A stretch of DNA of 45,164 nt from Candidatus Scalindua sp. (GTDB lineage Bacteria; Planctomycetota; Brocadiia; Brocadiales; Scalinduaceae). Under the pieces are notes generated by a model. It was not told the DNA's origin. It ran no database searches and saw only the letters and a program-made list of their open reading frames with translations. The DNA is taken from contig JAIQZU010000070.1 in the NCBI GenBank assembly GCA_021776915.1, forward strand, positions 1 to 45,164. Direction: 5' to 3'. Every line of letters starts with the position of its first letter. The first letter of the stretch is position 1. The position numbers and the translations under genes are program-made. Positions 35,466 to 44,426 of this stretch are shown piece after piece.

Positions 35466-36386
35466 ATGATTGAGAAATTGACTATAGAATTTATAGCAAA
35501 ACTGGAGCACGAAAAGGGTTACTCCGAACACACCTTGAGGGCGTATCATAAAGACCTGTCCCAGTTTAATACTTTCTTAAGAGACGAGAAATGCAGTAGT
35601 TTAAAAAGCGTTAATCATCTTCTGTTGAGAAAATTTCTTGCCGTCTTGAGAACTAATAATTACTCAAAAACCACAATAGCCCGGAAACTGGCATCAATAC
35701 GATCTTTCTTTAAATATTTAATTCAAGCAGGCGAGCTTGTATCAAATCCTTTTGAAGCCTTGCGTACTCCTAAACAGGAGAAGAAATTGCCTCATTTTTT
35801 AAGCATAAGCGATGTGGATGTCCTGCTAAAGGCACCTGACTGCTCAAATTCAATGGGACTGAGAGATTTGGCCATGCTGGAAACGCTCTACAGTACGGGA
35901 ATAAGGGTAAGTGAACTGGTCAATTTAGACGACGGAGATATTGATTTCTTTGGCGGGATGATAAAGGTAACGGGAAAAGGTAAGAAAGAGAGAATCGTTC
36001 CAATCGGGATTCATGCGACTAAGGCCATAAATGAATATATTAATTCCAAATCGCAACGTAAGAAAGACGAGAAAAAGAAGGCAAGTCAGATAAGTAAGAC
36101 GAGTAAGAATGAACCTCTTTTTCTTAATAAATACGGTAACCGCCTTACGGCGAGGAGTGTTGCTCGAACGCTTGATAAGTATTTAAAGATGTCTGGGATA
36201 AATCTGCTTACATCTCCACACACATTCAGGCACAGCTTTGCAACTCATTTGCTGGATAAGGGAGCCGACCTGCGATCCGTCCAGGAACTGCTAGGCCACT
36301 CCAATCTCTCCACAACGCAGGTATACACACACGTAACGACAGAACGTTTAAAAAGCGTATATGAGAAATCTCATCCGCGTAAATAG
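35466..36386 (+). CDS. Tyrosine recombinase XerC/XerD-like
   Basis: ATG 35466 with GGAAGAG upstream is preferred to a TTG at 35424. The 306-residue protein has a SAM-like core-binding domain (1-100) and a catalytic domain with the full set of residues: Arg147 (STGIRVSEL), Lys171 (TGKGKKER), His252 and Arg255 (SPHTFRHSFATHLL), His278 (LLGHSN) and Tyr287 (TQVYTHV). XerC/D resolve chromosome dimers at dif. A Lys-rich insert lies at about 195-215. A near-identical copy of residues 61 to the end lies at the end of the window. Either the housekeeping enzyme or a mobile-element copy is possible. Confidence 0.88.
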   Translation: MIEKLTIEFIAKLEHEKGYSEHTLRAYHKDLSQFNTFLRDEKCSSLKSVNHLLLRKFLAVLRTNNYSKTTIARKLASIRSFFKYLIQAGELVSNPFEALRTPKQEKKLPHFLSISDVDVLLKAPDCSNSMGLRDLAMLETLYSTGIRVSELVNLDDGDIDFFGGMIKVTGKGKKERIVPIGIHATKAINEYINSKSQRKKDEKKKASQISKTSKNEPLFLNKYGNRLTARSVARTLDKYLKMSGINLLTSPHTFRHSFATHLLDKGADLRSVQELLGHSNLSTTQVYTHVTTERLKSVYEKSHPRK

Positions 36387-37110
36387 CCGTTGAGCATATA
36401 CAATCATCCTTATCCCTAACCTGGCCAAGCCAGAACCAAAACATGTCCTCATGAAAATGGGTAAGGAGATGGAGATGGATATCTTAAGTAAAGCTGAGTT
36501 TATCTCGCGTATGTTCCGGTTCTGGCCAGGTTGTAAAATGAAAACCTACGGTTTTTGAACTTTCCCTTATTTAGTATAAAAAATAGTTTAAGTATAAAGT
36601 TGTTTGATTTTGAATCAACCGGGTTGTTACTTAAAAAAAACTTTTATAATGAATATTATCCTACGAAGCTGGGGTGTAGTGTAATTGCTACTGGTTTAAA
36701 ACTCAAAGAACTATTTATTATTCCACAGCTTTGTTATTAATTTCCTTTAACGCACCGAAGATGTGGTAAAACAGTTTAGTCTATAAGCCGACAATTTCTT
36801 GCTTTTTTTGAACGGAAATTTTCATCTTATAGACTAAATTCTTGAATTTTTTGACAAAATTGGTCAGAATATTTTTGTTTAGAGACTAACTGTTTTTTCA
36901 CTATGATTCATTTTGTATTCTACGTCTTATGTATCAAGTCAAGACCTGAGACTATTCTTCTAGCATAAAAGAAATTGACGGGATTAAAAACTCATTATTT
37001 TTTCTCAAATTTAATTTTAAAGCATTTTTCAAAGTAGCTCTAAAATGTCTCTGCAAAAAGATATTTTTAGCTGTCATGCGAGTGAAGACAAATCTGGTGA
37101 TGTTCGTGTA
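36387..37110. other. Gap after xer with inverted repeats
   Basis: No supported gene. AACCTGGCCA-type ends at 36418 and 36534 form an imperfect inverted repeat around a short frame (about 36450-36558, 35 codons). A perfect 13-base inverted repeat TTTAGTCTATAAG (36775-36787) / CTTATAGACTAAA (36826-36838) is followed by a related AGAGACTAACTGTTTT arm. Two small frames (one at 36555) are unlikely to be genes. Confidence 0.4.
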
Positions 37111-37114
37111 CTTC

Positions 37115-38110
37115 TCCTAATTGGGGTCGGGTAGAAATACGGCGCGCGCAACTGTAGGTAGAGAGTTACCGTCCCGCACCCTTTCGGTTGTGCGGCGGGT
37201 TCCTAATTCCATCATGGCCCACGATTCCGCAAGCCCCCTTCTCATCCCGTACGGTCGGATTTCCCGAGTACGGTTGGCGGCAGCAGCTACTTTCCAAGGA
37301 ACCTTCCCATATCCATCCGAGGCTTAAGCACTCGCCGGCATACACCCATTACGTCATGGTTATAACCTTAGCTCTACATCCCGTACAAGTGACACTAACT
37401 TCCGGCTCTGAGTCCGACAGTGTACCTTACCGATGCCCACTACTCACCGAGAGCCACTTTGCCAATATGATGGTGTTACCATCTTACTGGATCATGTCAT
37501 TCATGGTCTCCGTCGGAGTTACCCGACCTTTATCGCTCTTACCGGCTCATGCGCCAGACCACAATCCTCATGCCGACTTCGGTTTCCCTATTTCGACAGG
37601 TCTTCGCAGGTTGCTACGAGCCCCTGCTGGAAGATGGCCATTCCCGACGTTATCCCTGCGACTTTGTATGGGCGCTTGAATCCCTACCCCGTCACGACCC
37701 AACGGTGCTTTTCGTCCGTTTCTTCCCGTTGGACATTGGCCTCCCCTTAGGGTCAAGAGGGTCGGCTCGTGGAAAGTTCCCACAACGCAGCTTTATGTGG
37801 GGGAATATTTCGAGGCTGCAACCATTCGTTTACCTTCAGGCTCCCATACTTGTTTGGCCCACAGACTGCTCTGACCTTCAAGGCCCATGCCCATTCGGCC
37901 ACCGGGCCGTATACACCGGGCAGTACTCGTACCGTTACCGGTCACGAACTCCGGTATCACTACGTGTCCGAACCGGACAATTGACACGACAGGACTTGTG
38001 AGGACATTCGCCTTCACTCACCTGCTAGACCGCAACCTTGTCGGCTGCTTCTGACCCCTTGCTTTGACCCATACCTTCCCTTCCCAATATTAATATCTTA
38101 ACCGGGGGGA
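37115..38110 (-). ncRNA. GC-rich structured block; candidate group II intron-like RNA
   Basis: About 1 kb is clearly richer in G+C than its AT-rich flanks. Overlapping frames in several phases have no family match, the usual mark of structural RNA. Read on the minus strand, 37247-37273 folds like intron domain V: CCGTAC stem, UCGG stem, GAAA loop, CCGA, a two-base CC bulge, then GTACGG. GATGAGAAGGGGGC follows, much as after domain V. CTCTCTACCTAC (37154-37165) could be the 3' end. Other exact hairpins include GATGGTAACACCATC (37469-37483). The lower domain V pairs and a 5' GUGYG end were not found, and there is no reverse transcriptase, so this may be a remnant or another large RNA. Confidence 0.4.
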
Positions 38111-38839
38111 GGGTACGATGTATGTTCCGCTTCCCAGACAAATTGAGTTTTCTTGTTGACAGGTGGGAAAAATTATACTAACCTTGCCACTCTATCCGCA
38201 TATTTATAAGGTAAAGTCTAGTATTTGGATAAATTCACGCCCAATTCATAACGAAGCTGGATTTTGGCTGCGCTTACATATTTGCATTAAATTATGTGCT
38301 TACTCTTTTTAGTTTTAGAAGTTGGCTACATAATGACTACAAATTGAAGAAAATGTTAAATGTTATTATTTCAGGACTTTAATGATTTGTAGCTTTATTA
38401 CTCAATTCCATTCAATTCTACCAGCATAAGAACTATACCACAACTTTTGGTGTGGATAAGTTATCTTAAATAAAGCTTATTGCGGCAGTGATGTAAATAA
38501 ATGAACTAACGTGTCACGCACGGGAGATATCAAATTATAATATCCATGATTCACTGGATATTAGGCGATAAATCAACTTGTGATATTTGTAATATATGCA
38601 GGTTTTATATAAAGACAAGAAACTGCCTAGTTCAGTATCAACAAGGTGGAGTTGGACATAAGTTAGTAATTCTTGGCAAATAAGATAGTTAGTGATAGAG
38701 CCTTTTTTCGATCATGGAAACTAGCAATACCGTAAAAGGATTTTGTGTAGGGAACGATTGCATAGAGTACATATAAATACAGGCACAGATTTGATGTTTT
38801 CTGAGATAAAGTCACTTTCTCAAGGGGAGGGCATACAAG
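38111..38839. other. AT-rich gap upstream of GMC operon
   Basis: 729 bases with no credible gene. It contains copy B of the dispersed repeat (38155-38320) and AT-rich sequence otherwise. It presumably holds the promoter of the GMC oxidoreductase operon, but no convincing -35/-10 pair was selected. Confidence 0.4.
38155..38320 (+). repeat. Dispersed repeat, copy B (partner at 12435-12600)
   Basis: It shares blocks TTGACAGGTGGGAAA, ATTCATAACGAAGC, GCTTACATA and GCATTAAATTAT with copy A in the same order and spacing. The hairpin that is perfect in copy A (GAAGCC/GGCTTC) is degraded here. It sits directly beside the GC-rich structured block. Confidence 0.5.
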
Positions 38840-40486
38840 ATTAGTAATCAGAGTTTTGATTTTGATGCTATTGTGATAGGGTCAGGTTTTGGCGGTTCTG
38901 TAATGACCTGCCGTCTGGCTGAAAAGGGTTACCATGTCTGTTTGCTTGAAAGGGGGAGGGAATATGGGTTTAATGAGTTCCCTCGTAGGATAAAGGAATT
39001 TAAGTCCGGACTCTGGGACCCTAAGGACAATCTCTACGGACTCCATGAGTTTCTGGCGCATCCAGAAAGTGATGTTTTCACTGTTACAGCCAGTGGCCTG
39101 GGTGGAGGTTCCCTTATCTATGCCAATGTACTGCTGCCCATGGATGCTGATTTTTTCCAAGGTTGGCCAGGGGGCATCAACCGTGAGGAGATGGACTCCT
39201 ATTACAATAAGGTTCTTGATACCCTGGGTGCCACCACTTATCCTTTTGATGACCCATACTACCAAGATACTCCAAAGAGTCATATGTTTAAGGATGCAGT
39301 GAGTCGCATCAAAATGGACAACGAGGCGACGAAGGCACCGGAAGGAATGTTTCCTCCCCTGGCTATCTGTTTTAAGGGAAATTTTCCAGGAGAGCAGTCT
39401 CTTAATACCCATGGCAGAATTCAATCCAGATGCAACAAATGCGGGGAGTGTTTCCTCGGGTGTAATATTCATTCAAAGAGTACCATGGACCTGACCTATA
39501 TTGCCAGGGCTAGAAATAAGGAACTTTTAGGAGAAAATGGTGTACCGGCAGATGTAAGAACTCACGCCAAGGTGGTGGACATTATCCCTTTGGATACAGG
39601 TGGCTACCAAGTGAGATATAAAGATCCGAGGAATGGCACTGAAGCTACACTTTACGAACTTCGATCTGAAAAGGTTATTATATCATGTGGCTCTGTTGGT
39701 TCTTCAGGTCTTTTATTGAAACTCAAAAGAGATGGATCACTTCCAAATCTGAGCGATGCTCTAGGGAAGCACTGGTGTGGTAATGGAGACCTTGAGGCAA
39801 CTGTTTTTGATACGAGCAAGGAAGTTATACCAACGAAAGGGCCTACAATAACCTATGCTATTAAGTACAATTATTCTCCTTATCCGGATGGATTCCCACA
39901 CGGGATATACATTAGTGATGCAGGAATTCCCAACCATCTTGCCTGGTATATGGTTGGGAAGACTCCATCACCTGGCACACTGATTAACTTCTTTAAATTA
40001 GTCTGGAAATTTTTTATCAGGGTATTTAGAAAGAACCCGGAGATTAATATCGGAGATGAAGTTGTATCGATGGTGGATAACGATGAGCATGTCAGGAGGA
40101 TGATGATTCTTTTAGGGATGGGTCGTGATCGCTCAGATGGCCGGGTAGAGGTTCGTGATGATGATATAATAGTAAAATGGTGCATAGACCATAGCAAGCT
40201 ACATCTTGAGAGACAGAAACGGGAAATGGCAAGGCTGGCAAAGGCAATGGGGGGTAAACTCCTCCTCAATCCACTGACACTTATGGACAAGTTCATTGCC
40301 GTGCATCCATTGGGGGGATGTGTTATGGCAGATGACCCAAAACATGGGGTAGTTAACACTAGGGGAGAAGTTTTTAATTATCCCGGGCTATTTGTGGTAG
40401 ATGGAAGTATAATACCTACCTCCACCGGGCCAAATCCTTCCCTGACAATTGCTGCCATTGCTGAGAGGATTGCAGACCGTTTTTGA
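38840..40486 (+). CDS. GMC-type FAD oxidoreductase (cholesterol oxidase-like) with CxxCxxCxxxC motif
   Basis: A flavoenzyme of about 548 residues. The FAD loop is DFDAIVIGSGFGGSV, SGLGGGSLIYANVL follows, and the C-terminus has VHPLGGC (catalytic His region) and GPNPSLTIAAIAERIA. This layout fits cholesterol-oxidase-like GMC enzymes that oxidise alcohols. CNKCGECFLGC (Cys187, 190, 193 and 197 from the GTG) has ferredoxin spacing and may bind Fe-S; a Cys-rich segment here is common in the ChoD-like branch. The start is odd: GTG 38873 cuts off the first FAD strand. The frame opens at 38810 with no ATG/GTG/TTG, and a strong AAGGGGAGGG (38822-38831) is 8 bases before ATT 38840, used here. Two membrane proteins follow in an operon. 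Confidence 0.8.
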   Translation: MSNQSFDFDAIVIGSGFGGSVMTCRLAEKGYHVCLLERGREYGFNEFPRRIKEFKSGLWDPKDNLYGLHEFLAHPESDVFTVTASGLGGGSLIYANVLLPMDADFFQGWPGGINREEMDSYYNKVLDTLGATTYPFDDPYYQDTPKSHMFKDAVSRIKMDNEATKAPEGMFPPLAICFKGNFPGEQSLNTHGRIQSRCNKCGECFLGCNIHSKSTMDLTYIARARNKELLGENGVPADVRTHAKVVDIIPLDTGGYQVRYKDPRNGTEATLYELRSEKVIISCGSVGSSGLLLKLKRDGSLPNLSDALGKHWCGNGDLEATVFDTSKEVIPTKGPTITYAIKYNYSPYPDGFPHGIYISDAGIPNHLAWYMVGKTPSPGTLINFFKLVWKFFIRVFRKNPEINIGDEVVSMVDNDEHVRRMMILLGMGRDRSDGRVEVRDDDIIVKWCIDHSKLHLERQKREMARLAKAMGGKLLLNPLTLMDKFIAVHPLGGCVMADDPKHGVVNTRGEVFNYPGLFVVDGSIIPTSTGPNPSLTIAAIAERIADRF

Positions 40487-40545
40487 AATGTATAAGGAAA
40501 AAAATACTTGATATATGTTCTCTTTAGAAAAAGGATGATATACTA

Positions 40546-41601
40546 ATGATAAAAGGAAAATATTTGCGTTATGCATGTCTGGTCACAGCTTTTGTTAATG
40601 CATTTGGCAACCTTGGGCTAATGCTCATTTATAGGCCACTCTTTGATTTACTTGGGATCTCAGTGCCTATTGACCTGCACTATTTTTATTGGATGGCAGG
40701 CCTTTCCTTTACCAACGGAGTACTAGCCTATTACATCTTTGATAACCCTGAAGAAAACCGAACTCTTCTCAAAGTTGGGATTGTGGGAAAAGGTATCTTT
40801 TCGTTAATGACGTTTTACTTTTGTATCTTTCACGGTATTCATTGGTTCTTTTTAATCCTTGGACTTTGGGATGTTATTTTTGTACTTATATTCTGGATAT
40901 ATCTGATTCAACTTCAAGCGCCAGATCTTACACGAATGAACAGTGGAGAGTTATTGCCTGGTAGAGGTCACATTTCCCGCAAGGCTATGATTCTTTATTA
41001 TTCTCTTACTGGCACAGGAGCAGCTAGTGTGGAACGGATACAAAAAGGGCTTGAGACAACCGGATACAATGTGGATACTATCCAAGTACGTCCTGTTGAT
41101 AAAAAACTCTTTCACTTTCCATTTGATTCTGTCCTCAGCTTTATCAGTCTCACATTACTTGCTATCCTTCGGCGTAAAGCAAGAGTAGAACCTCTCAATC
41201 TCCCTTCAGATCATGACTATGACCTTATTATTATTGAAAGTCAGACATGGTTTGTGGGAATGTCTGCTATAGTTGAAGCAATATTCCAGAACGAGAACAA
41301 CCGGCCATTCTTTCAAGGCAGAGATGCTGTAGCTATTATAGTTTGTCGCGGACTTTGGCGCCGCAGCCAGGCTATGCTTATGCGGCATCTTGAGGAGTTT
41401 GGTTCCAATGTTATTGGAACACAGGCTTATACTCACGTTGGTTGGGAGCCTTCCCGCTTGTTTAGCCTTGCGGCCTATTTTATTTACGGGAAAACAGAAC
41501 AGCCTGTGTGGTTAAAATGGTTTTTGCAGCCCCGTTGTAGCTTGAGTGATAGCAGTCTTGATGCTCTCGAAGTGTATAGTAAGAAACTTGCCAACCGGTA
41601 G
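40546..41601 (+). CDS. Membrane protein with C-terminal flavodoxin-like domain
   Basis: A 351-residue two-part protein. The first 125 residues form four membrane helices (about 6-30, 45-66, 75-98, 100-122). From about 146, KAMILYYSLTGTGAASVERI matches a flavodoxin FMN loop (YYSxTGxT), followed by YDLIIIESQTWFVGMSA, the second flavin loop region, and an alternating strand-helix pattern. A membrane-tethered flavodoxin could pass electrons to or from the GMC oxidoreductase encoded 59 bases upstream. The next gene starts 18 bases downstream. The specific acceptor is unknown. Confidence 0.75.
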   Translation: MIKGKYLRYACLVTAFVNAFGNLGLMLIYRPLFDLLGISVPIDLHYFYWMAGLSFTNGVLAYYIFDNPEENRTLLKVGIVGKGIFSLMTFYFCIFHGIHWFFLILGLWDVIFVLIFWIYLIQLQAPDLTRMNSGELLPGRGHISRKAMILYYSLTGTGAASVERIQKGLETTGYNVDTIQVRPVDKKLFHFPFDSVLSFISLTLLAILRRKARVEPLNLPSDHDYDLIIIESQTWFVGMSAIVEAIFQNENNRPFFQGRDAVAIIVCRGLWRRSQAMLMRHLEEFGSNVIGTQAYTHVGWEPSRLFSLAAYFIYGKTEQPVWLKWFLQPRCSLSDSSLDALEVYSKKLANR

Positions 41602-41619
41602 CTGTGAAGGAGATTTGTA

Positions 41620-42060
41620 ATGATAGAAATTATTCAAAAACTTTTTGAAGGACTCACATTAGGACCTTTTGTACATCTTATGGAAATATTTACACTTGGG
41701 GCAGGAAACTTATTGATTGCTTTTGGAGTAATCACAGTTCTCTTTTTTATTAACGAATTACTAAAGGCCTATTTAATGATTGAACATACCCATTGTATTA
41801 TTACTCATGTTGGTATAAATATCATGACCATCTTACCAGCTATTATACTAATGGCCATCCTCATATATTCAGGATTCAAACATCCTGAACGTACTGGCAT
41901 TAACTTCACCTTTGCAGTTTTGTCTTTTATTCCATGGTATCTTGCCGGTAAATTTACACATCTGGCAAGACGTGATACAGAAGGAGCAGACATTGGGTTT
42001 ATGACTGTTGGTCTCCTCCTCGTTGTCTTTGCCGGCATTATCACGACCCTGGTGTTTTGA
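41620..42060 (+). CDS. Small four-helix membrane protein
   Basis: A 146-residue protein with a good AAGGAG ribosome site. Its hydrophobic segments are about 14-42, 58-82, 96-112 and 124-145. The middle has ELLKAYLMIEHTHCIITHVG, which puts two His and an acidic residue near a membrane edge, possibly metal or heme ligands. There is no recognised family. It is 18 bases after the flavodoxin fusion and clearly in the same operon, so it may form a membrane complex with it. Confidence 0.65.
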   Translation: MIEIIQKLFEGLTLGPFVHLMEIFTLGAGNLLIAFGVITVLFFINELLKAYLMIEHTHCIITHVGINIMTILPAIILMAILIYSGFKHPERTGINFTFAVLSFIPWYLAGKFTHLARRDTEGADIGFMTVGLLLVVFAGIITTLVF

Positions 42061-42156
42061 AGATACCATTAACGTCAAGCTGTGTCGTTACTCAATTTGA
42101 GTGTTGTTGAAATATAATATATCAGGCTTGTTCTCTTCCTTTGATATACAAAAAGT

Positions 42157-44343
42157 ATGAATACTGCAGAATTTCCTTTTATCATAAGCCCAAACCTCGG
42201 ATGTCCGATTATAGTGTCTCTCAAGGAACTTGAACAAGGAGATAAGACGATCCAATTGATAGTTGCCGGGAGGCGCGGTGATTCTACTGTACCACTAAAG
42301 AGAGACTTTGAGGGTTCTTTATTTCTAAGGCTTTCTTACCATGAAGATGGAACCACAAAAAACATCCCACTATCAATTAAAAATGAACCCGTGGAAATTC
42401 CAGATTGGAATATACTTTCTGATTTTAATAAATTAGAAGATACTCGAAATATTATAAACAGTGAATTCCATTACAATGTATTGGGCAAAACTACTCACTA
42501 CTGGAAAATTAGGGTTGGTGTGAGTCGTGAAAATGTCGAAGGTTATAAAACTCTTTTGCGAGAAAAAGAAGGAAAAAACCTGCCCTGCCTTTATGACCTG
42601 TTCTATGTGAACAAGTCCGAAAAATGGGAAAGAGTTAACTACCATTCCATACAGTTTGTTGAAAGTGTCGAAGCCAAATGTAACTTCATACATGTTGCCG
42701 ACTCGCATATTGCAAAGCGTAATGACGAGATTCTGGATGAGGTATTGAAAGAAGGGAACAAAAGAGACAGGACAGAGATTAAAAATGGCTACATTAATTT
42801 TAACGATAATCTTAGGGAGTTTATTCGTAAAGCAAATGACTTGGCGGATGTGGGAGAACTCGACTTCGTTATTATTAATGGAGACCTGGTAGATTTTGCC
42901 TTTCACGGTTGGGAGGACGAGACAAACACTGATGAGAATAATTGGAAGACGTTTATTAACATAATCACAGGTGCAGGAAAGGAAAAGGAAAGGAACAATA
43001 TCGGCTTAAAAGTGGCAGCCTACACATCTACCGGGAATCACGACTGGCGGCTACATCCTTATAATCCAAATCTTGGGAAATACAACAAAACCTTCGGTTT
43101 GGAGAAAGAAGAACTTGAACACTATAAATACAAGTCCTTTGATTCTTCAGAATATCCAGAGGATGAAAGAGCAACATTATCAAAGAAGTTAACCAGCCAG
43201 GCCTTTCGCAAACTCAATCTGAATGTATTTACATTTACAGATAAATGGTTGGCAAAAGCAGCGAAACCCCTTTCCGGCATGACAACAAAGTGGATATTGC
43301 GTGCTTTGCCCTTTATAGGGCTGGGAGGCGTAAAACTTGGAGAGATAAAAATAGCAGGATATGAAGTAAACGTCCTTATTGGTTTAGTGTTCATTGGAAT
43401 TGTGTGGTTGGCAATATGGGGAATAAAAAGATTTGTAAAGTATAAGACGCGAAATCTGATTGACCTGCTAATCGACAACCCAATCCATGCCGAGGCCAGC
43501 GCACTCCATTATTACCTCAAACACGTTAACCCATACCTTGACTATGCCTTTCAGTACGGGGAGCATAACTTCATAGTTATGGATACGGGTTCCGATGTTT
43601 TCAACGGTCAGATTCTGGATAAAAAGCAGCTTAAATATGTCAAGAGGTTGAGTCTCGTGGATAACGTTCTCGGAGGATCACCTGATTCAAGATCCTTTGA
43701 TTCAGGACATGAATATTACAATTGGAGTCAGATAGTATGGCTTGAGAAAGTCTTGGCTGCTCTTCCTAAAAATACAAGCAATAAAAGTAAAGTATTCACC
43801 TTTCTACATGCACCACCAATCAATCCGCCTGATAATGAAGAATTTGATGGGAAGAAGAGCAAATTGATTGAAAGCAACAGAAGTGGAGATCACAAATGGA
43901 TTTCTGAAGAAGAATGTAACCTGACATATGGAACGATAAATTATTACCTCAGCCAATTTCTTTACCTATGTATGGGGCATAGGGAGAGTGAGTTGGTAAA
44001 TCAAAACATTGAGCGTAAACTCAGGCCAGTGGACATCGTTTTCTCAGGACATGCCCACAGGAATATTGAATTCAGAATAGAGAAGGATAATAACCATGAG
44101 ATTTGGATTTATATGGATGAATACAGCAAAAATTATAATCCTACACCACCATATAAATGGTGGGAGAAATACAGCCCCTTAATTGTCCAGACAGCTTCAT
44201 GTGCAGTGCCTGGAAGGGTGGATAAGAAACCACCTTACTACAGGAAAGTTACTATTGATAAAATCGGGCAGATTGTTGACTTTCAAGTAAGAAGCCTCAA
44301 TGGAATAATTCCCATGAATGGTTTGGAACATTCCAAAGGCTGA
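42157..44343 (+). CDS. Large metallophosphoesterase with internal membrane segment
   Basis: A 728-residue protein. An N-terminal domain of about 170 residues is beta-rich and resembles nothing I know. It precedes a calcineurin-like phosphoesterase core: VADSHIA (Asp182, His184), INGDLVDF (Asp243), STGNHDWR (Asn294, His295), FLHAPP near 562 and SGHAHRN near 640. The core is split between GNHD and FLHAPP by an insert with one clear membrane helix (404-423, VNVLIGLVFIGIVWLAIWGI) and a weaker hydrophobic segment (378-392). All metal ligands are present, so it should be active. It has no Shine-Dalgarno and sits 96 bases after the previous operon. The substrate is unknown. Confidence 0.8.
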   Translation: MNTAEFPFIISPNLGCPIIVSLKELEQGDKTIQLIVAGRRGDSTVPLKRDFEGSLFLRLSYHEDGTTKNIPLSIKNEPVEIPDWNILSDFNKLEDTRNIINSEFHYNVLGKTTHYWKIRVGVSRENVEGYKTLLREKEGKNLPCLYDLFYVNKSEKWERVNYHSIQFVESVEAKCNFIHVADSHIAKRNDEILDEVLKEGNKRDRTEIKNGYINFNDNLREFIRKANDLADVGELDFVIINGDLVDFAFHGWEDETNTDENNWKTFINIITGAGKEKERNNIGLKVAAYTSTGNHDWRLHPYNPNLGKYNKTFGLEKEELEHYKYKSFDSSEYPEDERATLSKKLTSQAFRKLNLNVFTFTDKWLAKAAKPLSGMTTKWILRALPFIGLGGVKLGEIKIAGYEVNVLIGLVFIGIVWLAIWGIKRFVKYKTRNLIDLLIDNPIHAEASALHYYLKHVNPYLDYAFQYGEHNFIVMDTGSDVFNGQILDKKQLKYVKRLSLVDNVLGGSPDSRSFDSGHEYYNWSQIVWLEKVLAALPKNTSNKSKVFTFLHAPPINPPDNEEFDGKKSKLIESNRSGDHKWISEEECNLTYGTINYYLSQFLYLCMGHRESELVNQNIERKLRPVDIVFSGHAHRNIEFRIEKDNNHEIWIYMDEYSKNYNPTPPYKWWEKYSPLIVQTASCAVPGRVDKKPPYYRKVTIDKIGQIVDFQVRSLNGIIPMNGLEHSKG

Positions 44344-44426
44344 TCTTTTGCTTTGTATGATGCAGTATGGCAACCTTCATATTTCTATTAATATGCACAT
44401 AAACATCCCATAGATAAACTACAAAT

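Noticed and set aside
36555-36740. 61-codon frame after xer
   Set aside because: No ribosome site, AT-rich composition and no family; not supported.
37188-38001. Overlapping plus-strand frames of 68-163 codons in the GC-rich block, and opposing minus-strand frames
   Set aside because: They overlap each other in several phases, lack ribosome sites, have Pro/Arg/Ser-rich low-information sequence, and are better explained by structured RNA.
37115-38110. Ribosomal RNA (16S or 23S) fragment
   Set aside because: The GC jump suggested rRNA, but no universal 16S or 23S signature sequence was found on either strand.
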